Position numbers and translations under genes: made by a program
Shown here: one piece after another, positions 1 to 11,000 of the stretch
Position numbering within the stretch: position 1 is the first letter of the stretch
How the letters are laid out: every line of letters starts with the position of its first letter
IMG/VR virus record: IMGVR_UViG_3300025616_000019
Location: 1-38,187 of that record
Direction: 5' to 3' (one strand)
DNA length: 38,187 nt
From: a virus
The notes under the pieces: generated by a model
Databases searched by the model: none
Told to the model about the DNA's origin: nothing
The model's input: the letters and a program-made list of their open reading frames with translations, nothing else

Positions 1-84
1 ACACAAACAAGCCTAGCAACACTTAGAGCAGGTACAGTTTATCGAGATACAACAGCAGGAAATGTTTTGAAAGTCAAGACTTAA
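1..84 (+). CDS. C-terminal end of a phage structural-region protein (partial)
   Basis: The first 84 bases read as one open frame ending in TAA; the start lies outside the window. The 27 visible residues end in LRAGTVYRDTTAGNVLKVKT. Short tails of this form (a turn, YRD, then a final VLKV strand) are common at the ends of phage virion proteins. Position directly before the structural genes supports a virion role, but this fragment cannot show which one. Confidence 0.55.
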   Translation, partial: TQTSLATLRAGTVYRDTTAGNVLKVKT

Positions 85-120
85 CATGGTAATATACAAC
101 AAAATGAAAAGGATTTAATT

Positions 121-1428
121 ATGGCAGACGGTGGAATAATGGAAGCAGCTCTTATGAGCGCTGCAATCGGTGGTGGCACCTCATTAGCCACAGGTCAAGA
201 CCCTTTAAAAGGTGCATTATTAGGTGCTATTACTGGCGGTGCAACTGCTGGAGTTGGTGGTCTTTTAGGTACTCCCGCCGCTGCAGGTACTACAGAAGCC
301 ACAGATTTAATAAAAAATGCAATAGGTAATCCAACTCAAGATATAGTAGATTCAGGTATTTTAGGTTCACAAGCTACATTATCTCCATCAGTAGCTAATG
401 TTATGAATGGTGTAGGTGGTACTAGCGCTGCTAACGCTGGAATTACAAGTGGATTAGATAACGCGGTTAGTAGTAATTTATATCCTAATTATGCTCCATC
501 GTTAAATACAGTATCTAATGTAGCAGATGCAGCAAATACAACGGCAGACACAGTAGCTCAAATTCCTAGTAAATTAGCCGCTCAATCTTTACCTACACCC
601 CCTGCTAACTTATCAAATGGTATTAGAAGTTTAGCAGGTATAAATCCCGGTGATACTGGATACTTAGCTAAAGGACTTAATTACTATGATACTTTATCTC
701 CATTAGAAAAAGGTATAGGTGGTGTTGGTGTAGGTTATGGCTATGGTGCTTTAACTAAAAAACCAAATACAGTACCTATGTTACCAAAATATAATAGTAA
801 ACTAGCTGGTTATAACAGAGATGAATTTACACCTACTGACCCTACACAACCTAATCCATATTACACAGCGCAATACGCAGCTCAAGGTGGTTTAATGCAG
901 GCTTATGCAGGTGGTGGCGCAATTGCATTTGACCAAGGTGGTATCGCAGCTATGGCGGGTCAACAAACTCCACAGGGTCCTCAAGGTCCTCAAGGTGCGA
1001 TGTACCCACAAAGTCAACAAGTAAATACTCAATACGCAACACCAAGTCAAATGCCTACAAGTTCTGAAATAGTTAATTCAGGCTATGAAGCTACAACTAA
1101 CCCTTATACTGGAGAGCCAGTAGGTTTTGCACAGGGCGGTGGCATCGGTTCATTAGGCGGTTATGCTCATGGTGGCAACCCTCAGTTACTAGACGGTCCC
1201 GGTGATGGTATGAGTGATTCTATCCCTGCCTCTATTGGTAATAAGCAACCAGCTCGGTTAGCGCAAGGTGAGTTCGTGGTACCTGCCGATGTAGTATCTC
1301 ACTTAGGTAATGGCTCAACAGATGCAGGTGCTAAGCACTTATATAACATGATGGACCAAGTGCGTAAAGCTAGAACAGGTAATTCAAAACAAGGTAAACA
1401 GATTAACCCTGCAAAGTATCTAGCTTAA
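121..1428 (+). CDS. Glycine-rich phage virion-associated protein
   Basis: 435 residues starting at ATG 36 bases after the upstream stop, with AAAAGGA as ribosome site. Residues 13-50 form a small-residue helix-like stretch (AAIGGGTSLATG, GALLGAITGG). Residues 261-285 hold a Gly-rich segment with AGGGAIAF, and a few GPQ triplets follow near residue 290. The C-terminal 80 residues carry GPGDGMSDSIPA (from residue 359) and ARLAQGEFVVPADVV (from 378), a pairing seen in uncharacterised structural proteins of environmental podovirus-like phages. It belongs to the plus-strand structural cluster and probably has a virion or ejection role; no enzyme motif is visible. Confidence 0.7.
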   Translation: MADGGIMEAALMSAAIGGGTSLATGQDPLKGALLGAITGGATAGVGGLLGTPAAAGTTEATDLIKNAIGNPTQDIVDSGILGSQATLSPSVANVMNGVGGTSAANAGITSGLDNAVSSNLYPNYAPSLNTVSNVADAANTTADTVAQIPSKLAAQSLPTPPANLSNGIRSLAGINPGDTGYLAKGLNYYDTLSPLEKGIGGVGVGYGYGALTKKPNTVPMLPKYNSKLAGYNRDEFTPTDPTQPNPYYTAQYAAQGGLMQAYAGGGAIAFDQGGIAAMAGQQTPQGPQGPQGAMYPQSQQVNTQYATPSQMPTSSEIVNSGYEATTNPYTGEPVGFAQGGGIGSLGGYAHGGNPQLLDGPGDGMSDSIPASIGNKQPARLAQGEFVVPADVVSHLGNGSTDAGAKHLYNMMDQVRKARTGNSKQGKQINPAKYLA

Positions 1429-1429
1429 T

Positions 1430-1840
1430 ATGAAAGTACAAATTGTAGCTACTACATATATTCATCAAATATGGGACAAAGTAGAGCCTTATTTTGAAGC
1501 GGCTGAATTAGAAGGCACTGGGGACTGTACAACTTGTCAGTTAAAGTTACAAATAGTAAGTGGTTCCGTATCACTTTTGGTAGCCGTAGATGATGACGGT
1601 GTTATTCAAGGCGCGGCAGCCTTATCTGTGCAAAACCAACCTAACCATAGGGTAGCAGTTATTACCGCAATGGGCGGTAAAGGCATAGTAGATGCAGAAG
1701 TGTTTGAACAAGTAGTAGTCTGGGCCAAATCCCAAGGCGCAACAAAAATAAGAGCTTGGGCTAAAGATAGTCAAGCAAGATTATATCGTCAAAAAGCAGG
1801 ACTTATTACTACGATGAACGTGGTGGAGAAATTAATATGA
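1430..1840 (+). CDS. GNAT-like acetyltransferase-fold phage protein
   Basis: 136 residues starting one base after the preceding stop. The pattern fits a small GNAT fold: a strand with LLVAVDDDGVIQGAAAL at about residues 49-65, a second strand RVAVITAMGG, a helix (EVFEQVVVWAKSQG) and the closing strand TKIRAWAKDSQARLYRQKAG. GNAT-like small proteins occur beside internal or tail genes in T7-like and related phages. Whether it acetylates anything is unknown; the usual acetyl-CoA loop (Q/RxxGxG/A) is at best represented by AMGGKG. The stop overlaps the next start (ATGA), suggesting translational coupling. Confidence 0.55.
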   Translation: MKVQIVATTYIHQIWDKVEPYFEAAELEGTGDCTTCQLKLQIVSGSVSLLVAVDDDGVIQGAAALSVQNQPNHRVAVITAMGGKGIVDAEVFEQVVVWAKSQGATKIRAWAKDSQARLYRQKAGLITTMNVVEKLI

Positions 1841-3264
1841 TTAGCTTTAAATCCCTTGTACATTATTTTAATACTGCATTTACTTTTTATGTTGGAGGCG
1901 GTGGTGGTAATCCTGCTCCTACTACTTCTACTGTTAATCAAACTAATATTCCAGAATATGCTCAGCCTTATGTAGAAGGTATGTTAGGTGCTGCTCAACA
2001 ACAAATATTTAATACTGACGCAAGTGGTAACATCTCAGGGTTTAAACCTTATACTCCATACAGTAATGACCCATCAAATTATTTTGCAGGAGCATCGCCA
2101 TTACAGCAACAATCATATAATAGTGCAGCTAACCTACAAACTCCGGGTCAGTTCGGTCAAGCATCACAGATGTCAGGTGCCGCAGGTATGGGTGCATTTG
2201 GTCTTGCTAATCAAGCCGCTGGTTATGGTGGTGCTAGTGCCGCTGCAGGTATGGGCGGATTAGGCTTTGGTAATCAAGCAGCTGGTTATGGTGCTACAGG
2301 TGCTCAGGCTGGACAACAAGCTACAGGCTATGGTGCAATGGGTGCAGGGTTTGGGCAACAAGCTGGTATGGCAGGTCAGAACTATGCTAACCAAGCAACT
2401 AACCCAAACGCAACTGCGGCTTATATGTCGCCTTATTTACAAAATGCATTGCAACCACAACTTGCTGAAATTGGTCGTCAGTATGGCATTACAGGTACAC
2501 AAGAACAAGGTCAAGCTACTCAAGCAGGTGCTATGGGTGGTAGTCGTGAAGCGTTAATGGCATCTGAGAATGAGCGTAATAAGAACACAGCGATGAACCA
2601 AGCGATTGGTACTGGCTATCAAAATGCATTTACTGCCGCACAACAAGCTCAGCAATATGGTGCTAACTTAGGTTTACAAGGTCAGCAGGCAGGTATTGCT
2701 GGTGCTCAAGCAGGTATTGCAGGTCAAGGCGCAGCGATGCAAGGTGCTGGTCTAGGTATTCAAGGTGCTCAAGCAGGTATGCAAGGTATCAATACTGCGC
2801 TTTCAGGATATGGTCAAGGTATCACAGGTGTTAATGCTGGTCTTGCAGGTATGAATCAAGCTAATGCAGCGGCTGGTACAATGGGTCAATTAGGTACTCA
2901 ACAACTAGCAGCTCAACAAGGTGTTCTCAATACGCAAAATGTAATGGGCCAACAACAACAAGCGCAACAACAAGGTATCATTAACCAAGCTATTCAAAAC
3001 TACGCTACTGCTCAGCAATATCCAATGATGCAGTTAGGTAATATGAGTAACTTATTACATGGTTTACCGATGTCTTCAACAACAACACAATCCTATCAAG
3101 CAGCTCCAAGTGTGGCTAGTCAGGTAGGTGCGTTAGGTGCAGGTGCAATTGGATTATCAAAACTAGCGGCTAAGAAAGGTGGACTACCTAAGCACTTTGA
3201 AAAAGTTGGCGGTGATGGGATTGATAAGATTTCAATGCATGAATTATTGAACTATAAGGAATAG
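1837..3264 (+). CDS. Gly/Ala/Gln-rich repetitive virion protein
   Basis: 475 residues. The first 18 residues (FKSLVHYFNTAFTFYV) are hydrophobic, followed by GGGGG. The segment NIPEYAQPYVEGMLGAAQQQ at about 38-57 is a recurring opening in phage structural proteins. Residues about 105-190 are imperfect repeats of a NQAAGYG or AGMG unit, and residues 270-370 repeat GxQAGIAGAQAG-like units, giving low-complexity, Gln-rich helices. A positively charged tail (LSKLAAKKGGLPKHF) ends it. No catalytic motif. It is likely a virion or ejection component; the start is fixed by the ATGA overlap with the gene before. Confidence 0.65.
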   Translation: MISFKSLVHYFNTAFTFYVGGGGGNPAPTTSTVNQTNIPEYAQPYVEGMLGAAQQQIFNTDASGNISGFKPYTPYSNDPSNYFAGASPLQQQSYNSAANLQTPGQFGQASQMSGAAGMGAFGLANQAAGYGGASAAAGMGGLGFGNQAAGYGATGAQAGQQATGYGAMGAGFGQQAGMAGQNYANQATNPNATAAYMSPYLQNALQPQLAEIGRQYGITGTQEQGQATQAGAMGGSREALMASENERNKNTAMNQAIGTGYQNAFTAAQQAQQYGANLGLQGQQAGIAGAQAGIAGQGAAMQGAGLGIQGAQAGMQGINTALSGYGQGITGVNAGLAGMNQANAAAGTMGQLGTQQLAAQQGVLNTQNVMGQQQQAQQQGIINQAIQNYATAQQYPMMQLGNMSNLLHGLPMSSTTTQSYQAAPSVASQVGALGAGAIGLSKLAAKKGGLPKHFEKVGGDGIDKISMHELLNYKE

Positions 3265-3266
3265 AT

Positions 3267-5054
3267 ATGGCATATGGTAACCCAATGAGTCAGATGGCAG
3301 ACGCAGCTAAGCTGTCTATTCCACAATTACAGCAAGCGCTTAGAGATGGTACGATTGACCCTCAAGTAGGGCAGTTAGTATTGAACTCAAAAATCATCGC
3401 TGATAAAAAGTATAAAGCAGCGATGCAAGCGCAACAACCAACTCAACCACCTGTGGTTGCCCAAAACGCTGCGTATAATCCGGGAGTTACTGGCTTACCT
3501 TCTAACCTACCAGCACAGACAATGGCTGGTGGTGGCATTATTGCATTTAGTGGTGAGACCGATGGGTCGTCAGTTCCCGTACCAGAGTTTGACCCTAACC
3601 AATCATTGTCAGCAAAAGATTATTTTAATTTACCGCCATCATTACGAGCGCAACATAAAGGTAAAGTAGTGTTTACTGGGCTTGATAGTCAAAAACAATA
3701 TGAGTCCGCACATGACGCACCCGCAACACAAGCTGATTATGGAAGCCTAGCTCAGGATATTGGCGCTGTTGCTAATAGGATTAACCCAATAAGGCAGGTA
3801 ACCGATGCCGCTCAAGAACTTGCCGCACGTAATATTCGCGGTGCTGGAGTTGTAGCTGATAGAGCTGTCCGCGGAGCGGGCGTTGTAAATCAAGGCATGC
3901 TTGATGCAGCTAGGTATACTAAGTCAGGGTTAGATAGTCTCTTATCACGTAGCGGGTATTCTGCACCAACACCAACCGCACCTGCACGGGCTACACAAGC
4001 TACTAGACCTTTAGCGGAAAGCCCAGATACCCCAGCAATAGCTGATAACAGATACATTGATTCATTGAACCCAAGAGCTAGCGCCGCAGGTGATACAAGT
4101 GCAAGCGGCGCTACCGCAGGTATTGGTGGCTTAGGTTATAAGCCTACTGGTTATGATACTAGCTATGCGGAAGGCCTTTTAAAAGGCGACAATAATCCTG
4201 AAACAGGATTACCATATACCCGTGCTGAACTATCCGCAAGAAACAAGCAAGAGTTTATTGATGCTGGTGGCGACCCTGACTTATACACTAAAGAAAAAGC
4301 TGCCGCTGAGAAAGCTGGCACTAAATCAGAAGGTAAGAGAAAAGCTGACGAAGCTGCTCCTTGGTTTGCTGTAGCTGAAGCGATGGGTAAAGCTAAATAC
4401 AATCAAGGCTTAGCAGGTTTGTTAGGTGAAGGCGCTGCTGCATATGGTAATAAAGCTGGTGAGATTACAGATAAAGATGAACTACGTGCTGAAGCTATGC
4501 GTAAAGAATTAAGTCAAATTGGCTTAGCTCAAAACACATATAGCCAAGCAGTTGCTTCAGGAAACAGAGATGCTATCAAACAAGCCAAAGACGACTTAGA
4601 AAAACACACTACATTAATTGGCGCTATTAAAATGAAAGACACCGATGCTATTAATGAAGCATTGAAAACTGGCGCACAAGAAAAAACACAACTGCAAGTC
4701 GCTGGCATTGGTGCTGAGGCTTCTAGATATGCGGCGGATAAAGCTGACCGTAGAGTTAATGAAGTTACCGATAATATCATGAAGGACAATCCGGGTATGT
4801 CTAGGTCAGAAGCTGAGAAGAAAGCCTATGAAACTATAATGCCGGGTTTTGGTGCTACAGCTCAACGTGATGTTGCTTCTCAACGAACTAATATGACAGC
4901 AGAATTAGGTGCTTTAGTTAAATCAGGTTCACGTAAACCAGAAGATTTAGCTCGTATTAGAGTATTACAAGCCGCATTAGTTAAATTAGGTCCTGACGCT
5001 GGTGCTGCTCCTGTTGGTACAGACAGGTCATCATTATTTAAAGAAGTTAAGTAG
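3267..5054 (+). CDS. Phage structural-cluster protein with Gly-rich hinge and helical C-terminus
   Basis: 595 residues, beginning two bases after the preceding stop. The N-terminus contains a short helical unit (IPQLQQALRDGTIDPQVGQLVL, read in two parts around residues 18-39) typical of phage proteins of unknown function. A Gly-rich element MAGGGIIAF at residues 86-94 matches a similar element in the 435-residue protein three genes upstream. Residues about 150-270 are Ala-rich and basic, and the last third is predicted to be long charged helices (KEKAAAEKAGTKSEGKRKAD, TDKDELRAEAMRKEL). No enzyme signature. A virion or scaffold-like role is inferred from position. Confidence 0.6.
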   Translation: MAYGNPMSQMADAAKLSIPQLQQALRDGTIDPQVGQLVLNSKIIADKKYKAAMQAQQPTQPPVVAQNAAYNPGVTGLPSNLPAQTMAGGGIIAFSGETDGSSVPVPEFDPNQSLSAKDYFNLPPSLRAQHKGKVVFTGLDSQKQYESAHDAPATQADYGSLAQDIGAVANRINPIRQVTDAAQELAARNIRGAGVVADRAVRGAGVVNQGMLDAARYTKSGLDSLLSRSGYSAPTPTAPARATQATRPLAESPDTPAIADNRYIDSLNPRASAAGDTSASGATAGIGGLGYKPTGYDTSYAEGLLKGDNNPETGLPYTRAELSARNKQEFIDAGGDPDLYTKEKAAAEKAGTKSEGKRKADEAAPWFAVAEAMGKAKYNQGLAGLLGEGAAAYGNKAGEITDKDELRAEAMRKELSQIGLAQNTYSQAVASGNRDAIKQAKDDLEKHTTLIGAIKMKDTDAINEALKTGAQEKTQLQVAGIGAEASRYAADKADRRVNEVTDNIMKDNPGMSRSEAEKKAYETIMPGFGATAQRDVASQRTNMTAELGALVKSGSRKPEDLARIRVLQAALVKLGPDAGAAPVGTDRSSLFKEVK

Positions 5055-5098
5055 AACATAGTATAATCTACATAATATAAATTAATTAAGAGGGCGTT

Positions 5099-8000
5099 AT
5101 GCCTATATATAAAATCCAAGGTCCTGATAACCATATCTATCAATTTGAAGGACCAGAAGATGCTACACAGGCAGAGAAAATAAACTATGCCATGCAGCTG
5201 TATGATAAACGCCAAGCGGAAGTAAAGGCTAAGCAAAACAAAGGCACTGCTGGTGACCTACTTACAGCAGTCAAGCAGGGTGTAGCTCAAATTCCGGGTA
5301 CTATTGCGGGTTTAGCTGATATCCCACTTGAACTTGCTACTGGTAAAAACTACATATCAGAAGCAGGGAATAAGCTAGCTGATATTACTGGTATCCATCC
5401 AGCTGAATATGCTAAAGGATTAGAAGAAGAAAAGTCTGCTAAATACCAAGCCGCACAAGCGGAAGTCAATGCCTTATGGGAAGCCAACAAACAAGGCGCA
5501 GATAATTATGGCGACATAGCTAAATTCTACGCCACCCACCCAGCACTAACAGCTACAAACGTAGCAGAATCAGCACCATCAATGTTACTAGGCGGTGTAG
5601 GTGCTCGCGCTTTAAAAGGTGTTGAAGCATTATCTAAAGGCATTGCTGGAGCATCAGCTCGTGGCGCTATTGGTGAAGGTGCGGTATCAGCAGGGCAGAT
5701 TAATCAACAGCTTGGTGATGAAGGTGGTGGTAGTCGTCAGAAAGCATTGGCGGCTTTAGGTGCTGGTGTTGGTACTGGAGCAATTGCTGGAGCATCAGGT
5801 AAATTAGCTACTCGACTTGGTATCATTGACCCTGAAACATTCCTTGCGGGTCGTGCTAGTAACTTATCCCAAGCTGAACTAAATCAATTCGCAAAAGCGG
5901 CTGACCGTGGGATTGCATCTCGCTTAGGTTTAGGTGTACTTCAAGAAGGTATACTGCAAGAACTTCCTCAATCAGTTCAAGAACAGATGTTCCAGAACTG
6001 GGGTGGTGGTAAACCAATCATGGAAGGCGTTGCCCGTAATGCTATAGAAGGCGCATTAGCAGGTTCTGTCATGGGCGGTGGGTTCAATGCTATCGCTGGC
6101 AATCCAGCTAAAGAACAATTAAAAGCTCAGCAAGACGCACAGGCTGCAGCGGCACAAGAACAACTCGCTCAAGAACATCGACAAGCTACTGGGGTAATGG
6201 AACAGCAACCGATGTTCAACCAAGCGCAAGCACCTGAACCTCAAGGTCCAAGCCAAGCTATTGTTCCTGAACCAACCACTACCCCACCAACTTTTGGCTT
6301 TGGGGCTGAAGGTGAGTTTAATAATGTACCAGCTCCAGAGGTCGCTCCGGGTCAAGAAGATTTATTTACGGGTAAGGGTAAGCCCTCACCTGCTGCGCTT
6401 GCGTCGGTTGAAGCGGCTCGTATACAAGGACTTCCAGCACAAATAGCCGAATTAGCAGCTACTCCTGAAGGTCGCGCTGAACTTAGTTCAAATCGCAAAA
6501 TGTATTTCCCAGACCTTACTACTAAAGAACGTAATGCTAAGATTGTAGAAATCCAACGTGCAGGTGTTGCACCTGTAGAAGCAGCTCCAGTAGTTGAAGG
6601 TACTCTAACACCTGAGTTATTGAAATCATTCGGTATTAAAAGTGGACCTAACTATAAAGCATTGGTTGGAGGAAACCTAGCAAGCCCATCAACTTACAAC
6701 TTGCTTACAACAGCGGCAGCATCCAATACTGAATTTGGTGTTAAAGCCAACCGCATATTAGAAGCATTCCCTCAATACAACCCTAATGCGGTTCAACCTG
6801 ATTTATTTGGAGTTCCTAATGCCCCTCAAGCTCAAGCAACAGAAGCCCCAGCCCCTAGCCAACCAGACCTCTTTGGTGTTCCAGAAAACAATATACAGCC
6901 TCCTGCTAACGAACCACCAGTTGAGCCAAGCGTGGCTGAGCCTATACAACCAGACGAAACCCCGATTGAAAGTACTCCAGAACCTGTCGGGGGAGGAGTG
7001 GGATTACCTAGACAGCCTGCTGTTGGAAGAACTGGACAACCTGCAGTTAGCGTACCAGCACAACCAAGTGCATTAGCTAAACAAGCTGCAGCGACTTTAA
7101 AGAAAGAACCACTTGCTACTGCATGGAGCTACATGAGTGATACTCCATTTGCTAAACTATCTAAGATAGGTAAAGACCGTGTGCGCAGCGCACATGAGTA
7201 TGGGCTTTTAAATCAGGAAGTTGCCGATGGCATTATCGCAACCGAATCTAAAAATGCACGGACAGAAGCGGCTAGTAAAGTAAACAAACCTGAAGCTCCT
7301 CTTGATGAAGCACCAGCACCAGCTAATATAAACCCAGCGCATAAAGCAAATTCTAAGTCAGAATACCAAGAGTATTTAGAAAAGCGCAGTCACGAAGTTC
7401 AAGCGTTAATTGATACTCTATCACCTGCGATTTCTAAAGAACAAGCACGTTCAGAAGTAAAAGAAGCAATAGTTAAATGGAAAAAACGAGCTGAATCTGG
7501 AGAACAGGGGCGGTATGGCGAAGGGGAAATTGAACAAACTGTCGAGTACTTTACTGAGGACCCCCTTGCATACGCTGACGTTATCCCTTTGTCCGCTAAA
7601 GTAGTCGATGCTTTAGATTCAGGCAAGAACAGACTAGAAAATGCTTTAAATGAATTGGCCGAGATTGAGGCTGAAATTAATATTGCTAAATCGCAACATA
7701 ATATGTTGATGTCTGGAAATTATAATAGAGCAATTGATACCTTATTAAATAATGAAATAAGTCCAAAACATGAACAGTTATATCGCGCTATAGCCAATGG
7801 TAATACAGGTAATGTACTAGCATGGATTGCAAAAAATGGCTTTCGTGGGGCGGACCAATTAGTAGCGAAGTTACTGCTTAAAGGAAACATACTACCGAGA
7901 ATAGAATTTAGCACCTCGCCACAAAACAGTATTGGGTCCTATTACGCGGAGTCAGATGCCGTTATTATTGATTCAGGCTATTTCCTACAAGACCATATTA

Positions 8001-11000
8001 ATACTGGCGATTTGATAAAAACAATACTACATGAAATAATCCATTCAGCAACGGTAAACAAGCTATCAAAAGCAATATACATGAGTAGAACACTTCAATC
8101 TGACCCTGACTCACTAAACAGAGCTGATAAACATTATATGCATTCGTCAGAGTATTCAACCGCGCTGAACATCATTGAGGTATTTGATTGGCTTAGAGCG
8201 AACCACCCTAAAACATTCCACCCTGCTATGCATTATGGAGCTACAAACCCATTAGAGATGATGGCTGAATTATTTGTCAATCCTACGTTTTACGAAAGTT
8301 TAGTAGGTATAACCCTTCCAGCAAACTTAGTTAGTAGACAGCCTATAAAAGGAATTCAATGGTTTGTCCGCGCTATTAAACGTTTAGTAGGTCTTGATGC
8401 TGCGCCTGATAGTGCCATAGCTACAATTATGAGCGATACATTAGCGCTAACTAAAAAAAGAGAGTTTGAAAATCGTGTACTTCGCGCTACCCATGAAGAA
8501 ACGCAAGGTAGAACTATACATTACATGCGATACCCACTTCCCGGAAATGGTAATGACGAAAATATAAACCCAGCGCAAATTAGCCCAGCAGCTCAAGCAC
8601 AGGCACAACAAGCTATTAATGCTATGTCAGGCACATTGGTTCAGTCAGCGCCAAAAGTAACTACCACACCGACACAAGTAGCTCAAAACATCGCTACCTC
8701 AATGGTTAAAAATCCTACTGGTGCGTTAGGTATGATTGAGAACATGGCTAATAAGGTTCGTACACTAGCAGTTGATAAGGCAGCGCACTTGTCAGCATCT
8801 ATTCAAGACCATAACAACGGTGCCTTCCGTGATATTAACGGAGTCATGCGTCAAGACATGGGGTTAAGCGCGGCTAATAACATGCAGAACTATATCAATG
8901 CGATATATACACATGGCGGTATTGAAATTCAAGCCGATAAATCTATTCGGGTCAAAACAGAGAAGCACAGCATTGATAATGTATTCCGCGCGGGTCAGAA
9001 ATTAGCTGAACGTATTGGTGTTGAAGATGCTCGTAAGTTAATTACAGGTGCGTTCTACCATTACCGTGCTGAAGCTATATTGAAGTTACCAAGAACTGAG
9101 TGGCCTAAGAACTGGTTAGCTGACCCTCGCATGATTCCAACGCCTACGCAAATCAAAGCGGGTATGGACGCATTTAAACAGTTCCCAGAATTAGAGAAAA
9201 TGCGTACAGAGTTTATTGGTTCTAAAAACCAAATGGTTAAGTTCCTATTTGACGCAGGGTTCTTATCGAAAGTAAAATTCGATGCCTTCCTAGCAGATGA
9301 TTCATACGCTCCTTGGTTACGCCTAAAAGAATACAGCGATACAATTCCCGGACTAGGTAACATGGGTCGTATGGTTGATTTAAGTCAGATGAAGGCATTG
9401 GTCGGTGGCACAGAAGAAGTGAATGACATGCTTGAGAACATGGCACAAATCATTGGTTGGTTTGCACGTTCAGGCATTGCAAATCATACCGCTAACCAAG
9501 CCCTAGGCGTAATGGTTACTATGAATAGCGCTAAGAAATTTAATGTAAGACCGACTAGCGGTGACCCAAGCCATACAGTAATGACTTATGTAGATGGTAA
9601 ACCTACGTTTTGGCAAGTTGATAACCCATACGACTTAGCTGCATTCCAAACAGTTAAAGGGTTAGATAGTTCTGTGATGCGCACTATTGGCAAGGCACTG
9701 GGTACACTACGTGCAGGGATTGTTTTATTCCCAGCATTCCCATTACGCCAAGTTATTATGGACTCGCAACGTGCCTTTGTGCAATCAGGTGTAGAGCGCC
9801 CGTGGGCTTTGGTGGGTAAGATATTTAAAACATTCTTATCAGGTGAAGCATATAGAGCGACGGATAAAGATATTGAAACACTTAGGAAGTATGGTGTAGT
9901 AGGTGGTGTGGACTTTAATGCGCATGATACTACTCGTGGTCGTGCTAAACAGTTTGGACTATCAGAACCCGGAAATTCATTGACTGATAAATGGATGCGT
10001 AGTCCAGCATATAATGCCTTACATACATTAGCGTATAGTGCTGACTTATCTGTGCGTCTTGGTATATTCCGTCAGACTATGGAAGAAACAGGTGATGAAG
10101 TACTTGCGGCAACTCGCGCTCGTGAAATTATTAACTTCCAAAAGGCAGGAACGAGTGAATTAATGCACACGTTAAAACAAACTATCCCGTTCTTGGGTGC
10201 GTACTTACAAGGTATGGATGTGAACTACCGCAGTATGATTGGTCGTGGTAACTCTATGAAGGCACGTAAGGCAGCGGCTGCAGCGTACTGGGGTAATATG
10301 GCTATGTACTCAGGATTAGTAGTTGCCTATACAATGTGCATGTCAGGCGATGATGAGTATGAGGACCAAAAAGGGTTTATTACTGACCGTAATTTCTTAA
10401 TTCCGGGTGTTGGTCTATTGCCAGTACCAACCGATGTAGGCTTCTTAGGTAAAGTTATCCCTGAGCGCATTACGGACTACATACTGCAAGAAGGTACAGC
10501 AGACCCTGAATCAGCAGGTCGTTTACGTTCAGGTATATTGCAAGCGGCAGCGGCAGGCTTCTTACCACCGATGGCAGTGTACGGCATTACTCCAGTATTA
10601 GAAGTTACATTCAACAGAAGTTTCTTCTCTAATATGCCTATTGTTGGGCAGTACTATCAAGGGCTAGAACCATCACAACAGTTCTCCCCTAGTACAAGTG
10701 GATTTGCAAAATCAATCGGTGCGGCTATTAACCAATCCCCATTACAAATCGATTACATACTAAACGCAATTGGTGGTACTTCTGCAGGTGCGCTACTTCA
10801 GTTAGCTGATGTAATGGCAGGTGATGGCAAGATGGCGAGCGATAAGTATCCTATTATCTCTACATTCCAAATGAAGACTGTTGGTGGTCGATACGCTGAA
10901 GAATATTATGCAGTTAGAGAATTAACTGAACAGGCATATAAAACACAACAAGCAATGGCTGAGCGTGGTGATGAAACTGGTCGTGAAGAATATTTGGCTA

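Noticed and set aside
5037-5067. Promoter before the giant ejection gene
   Set aside because: TATAAT is present but the -35 is weak (TTTAAA at 19 bases), so it was mentioned only in the gene entry.
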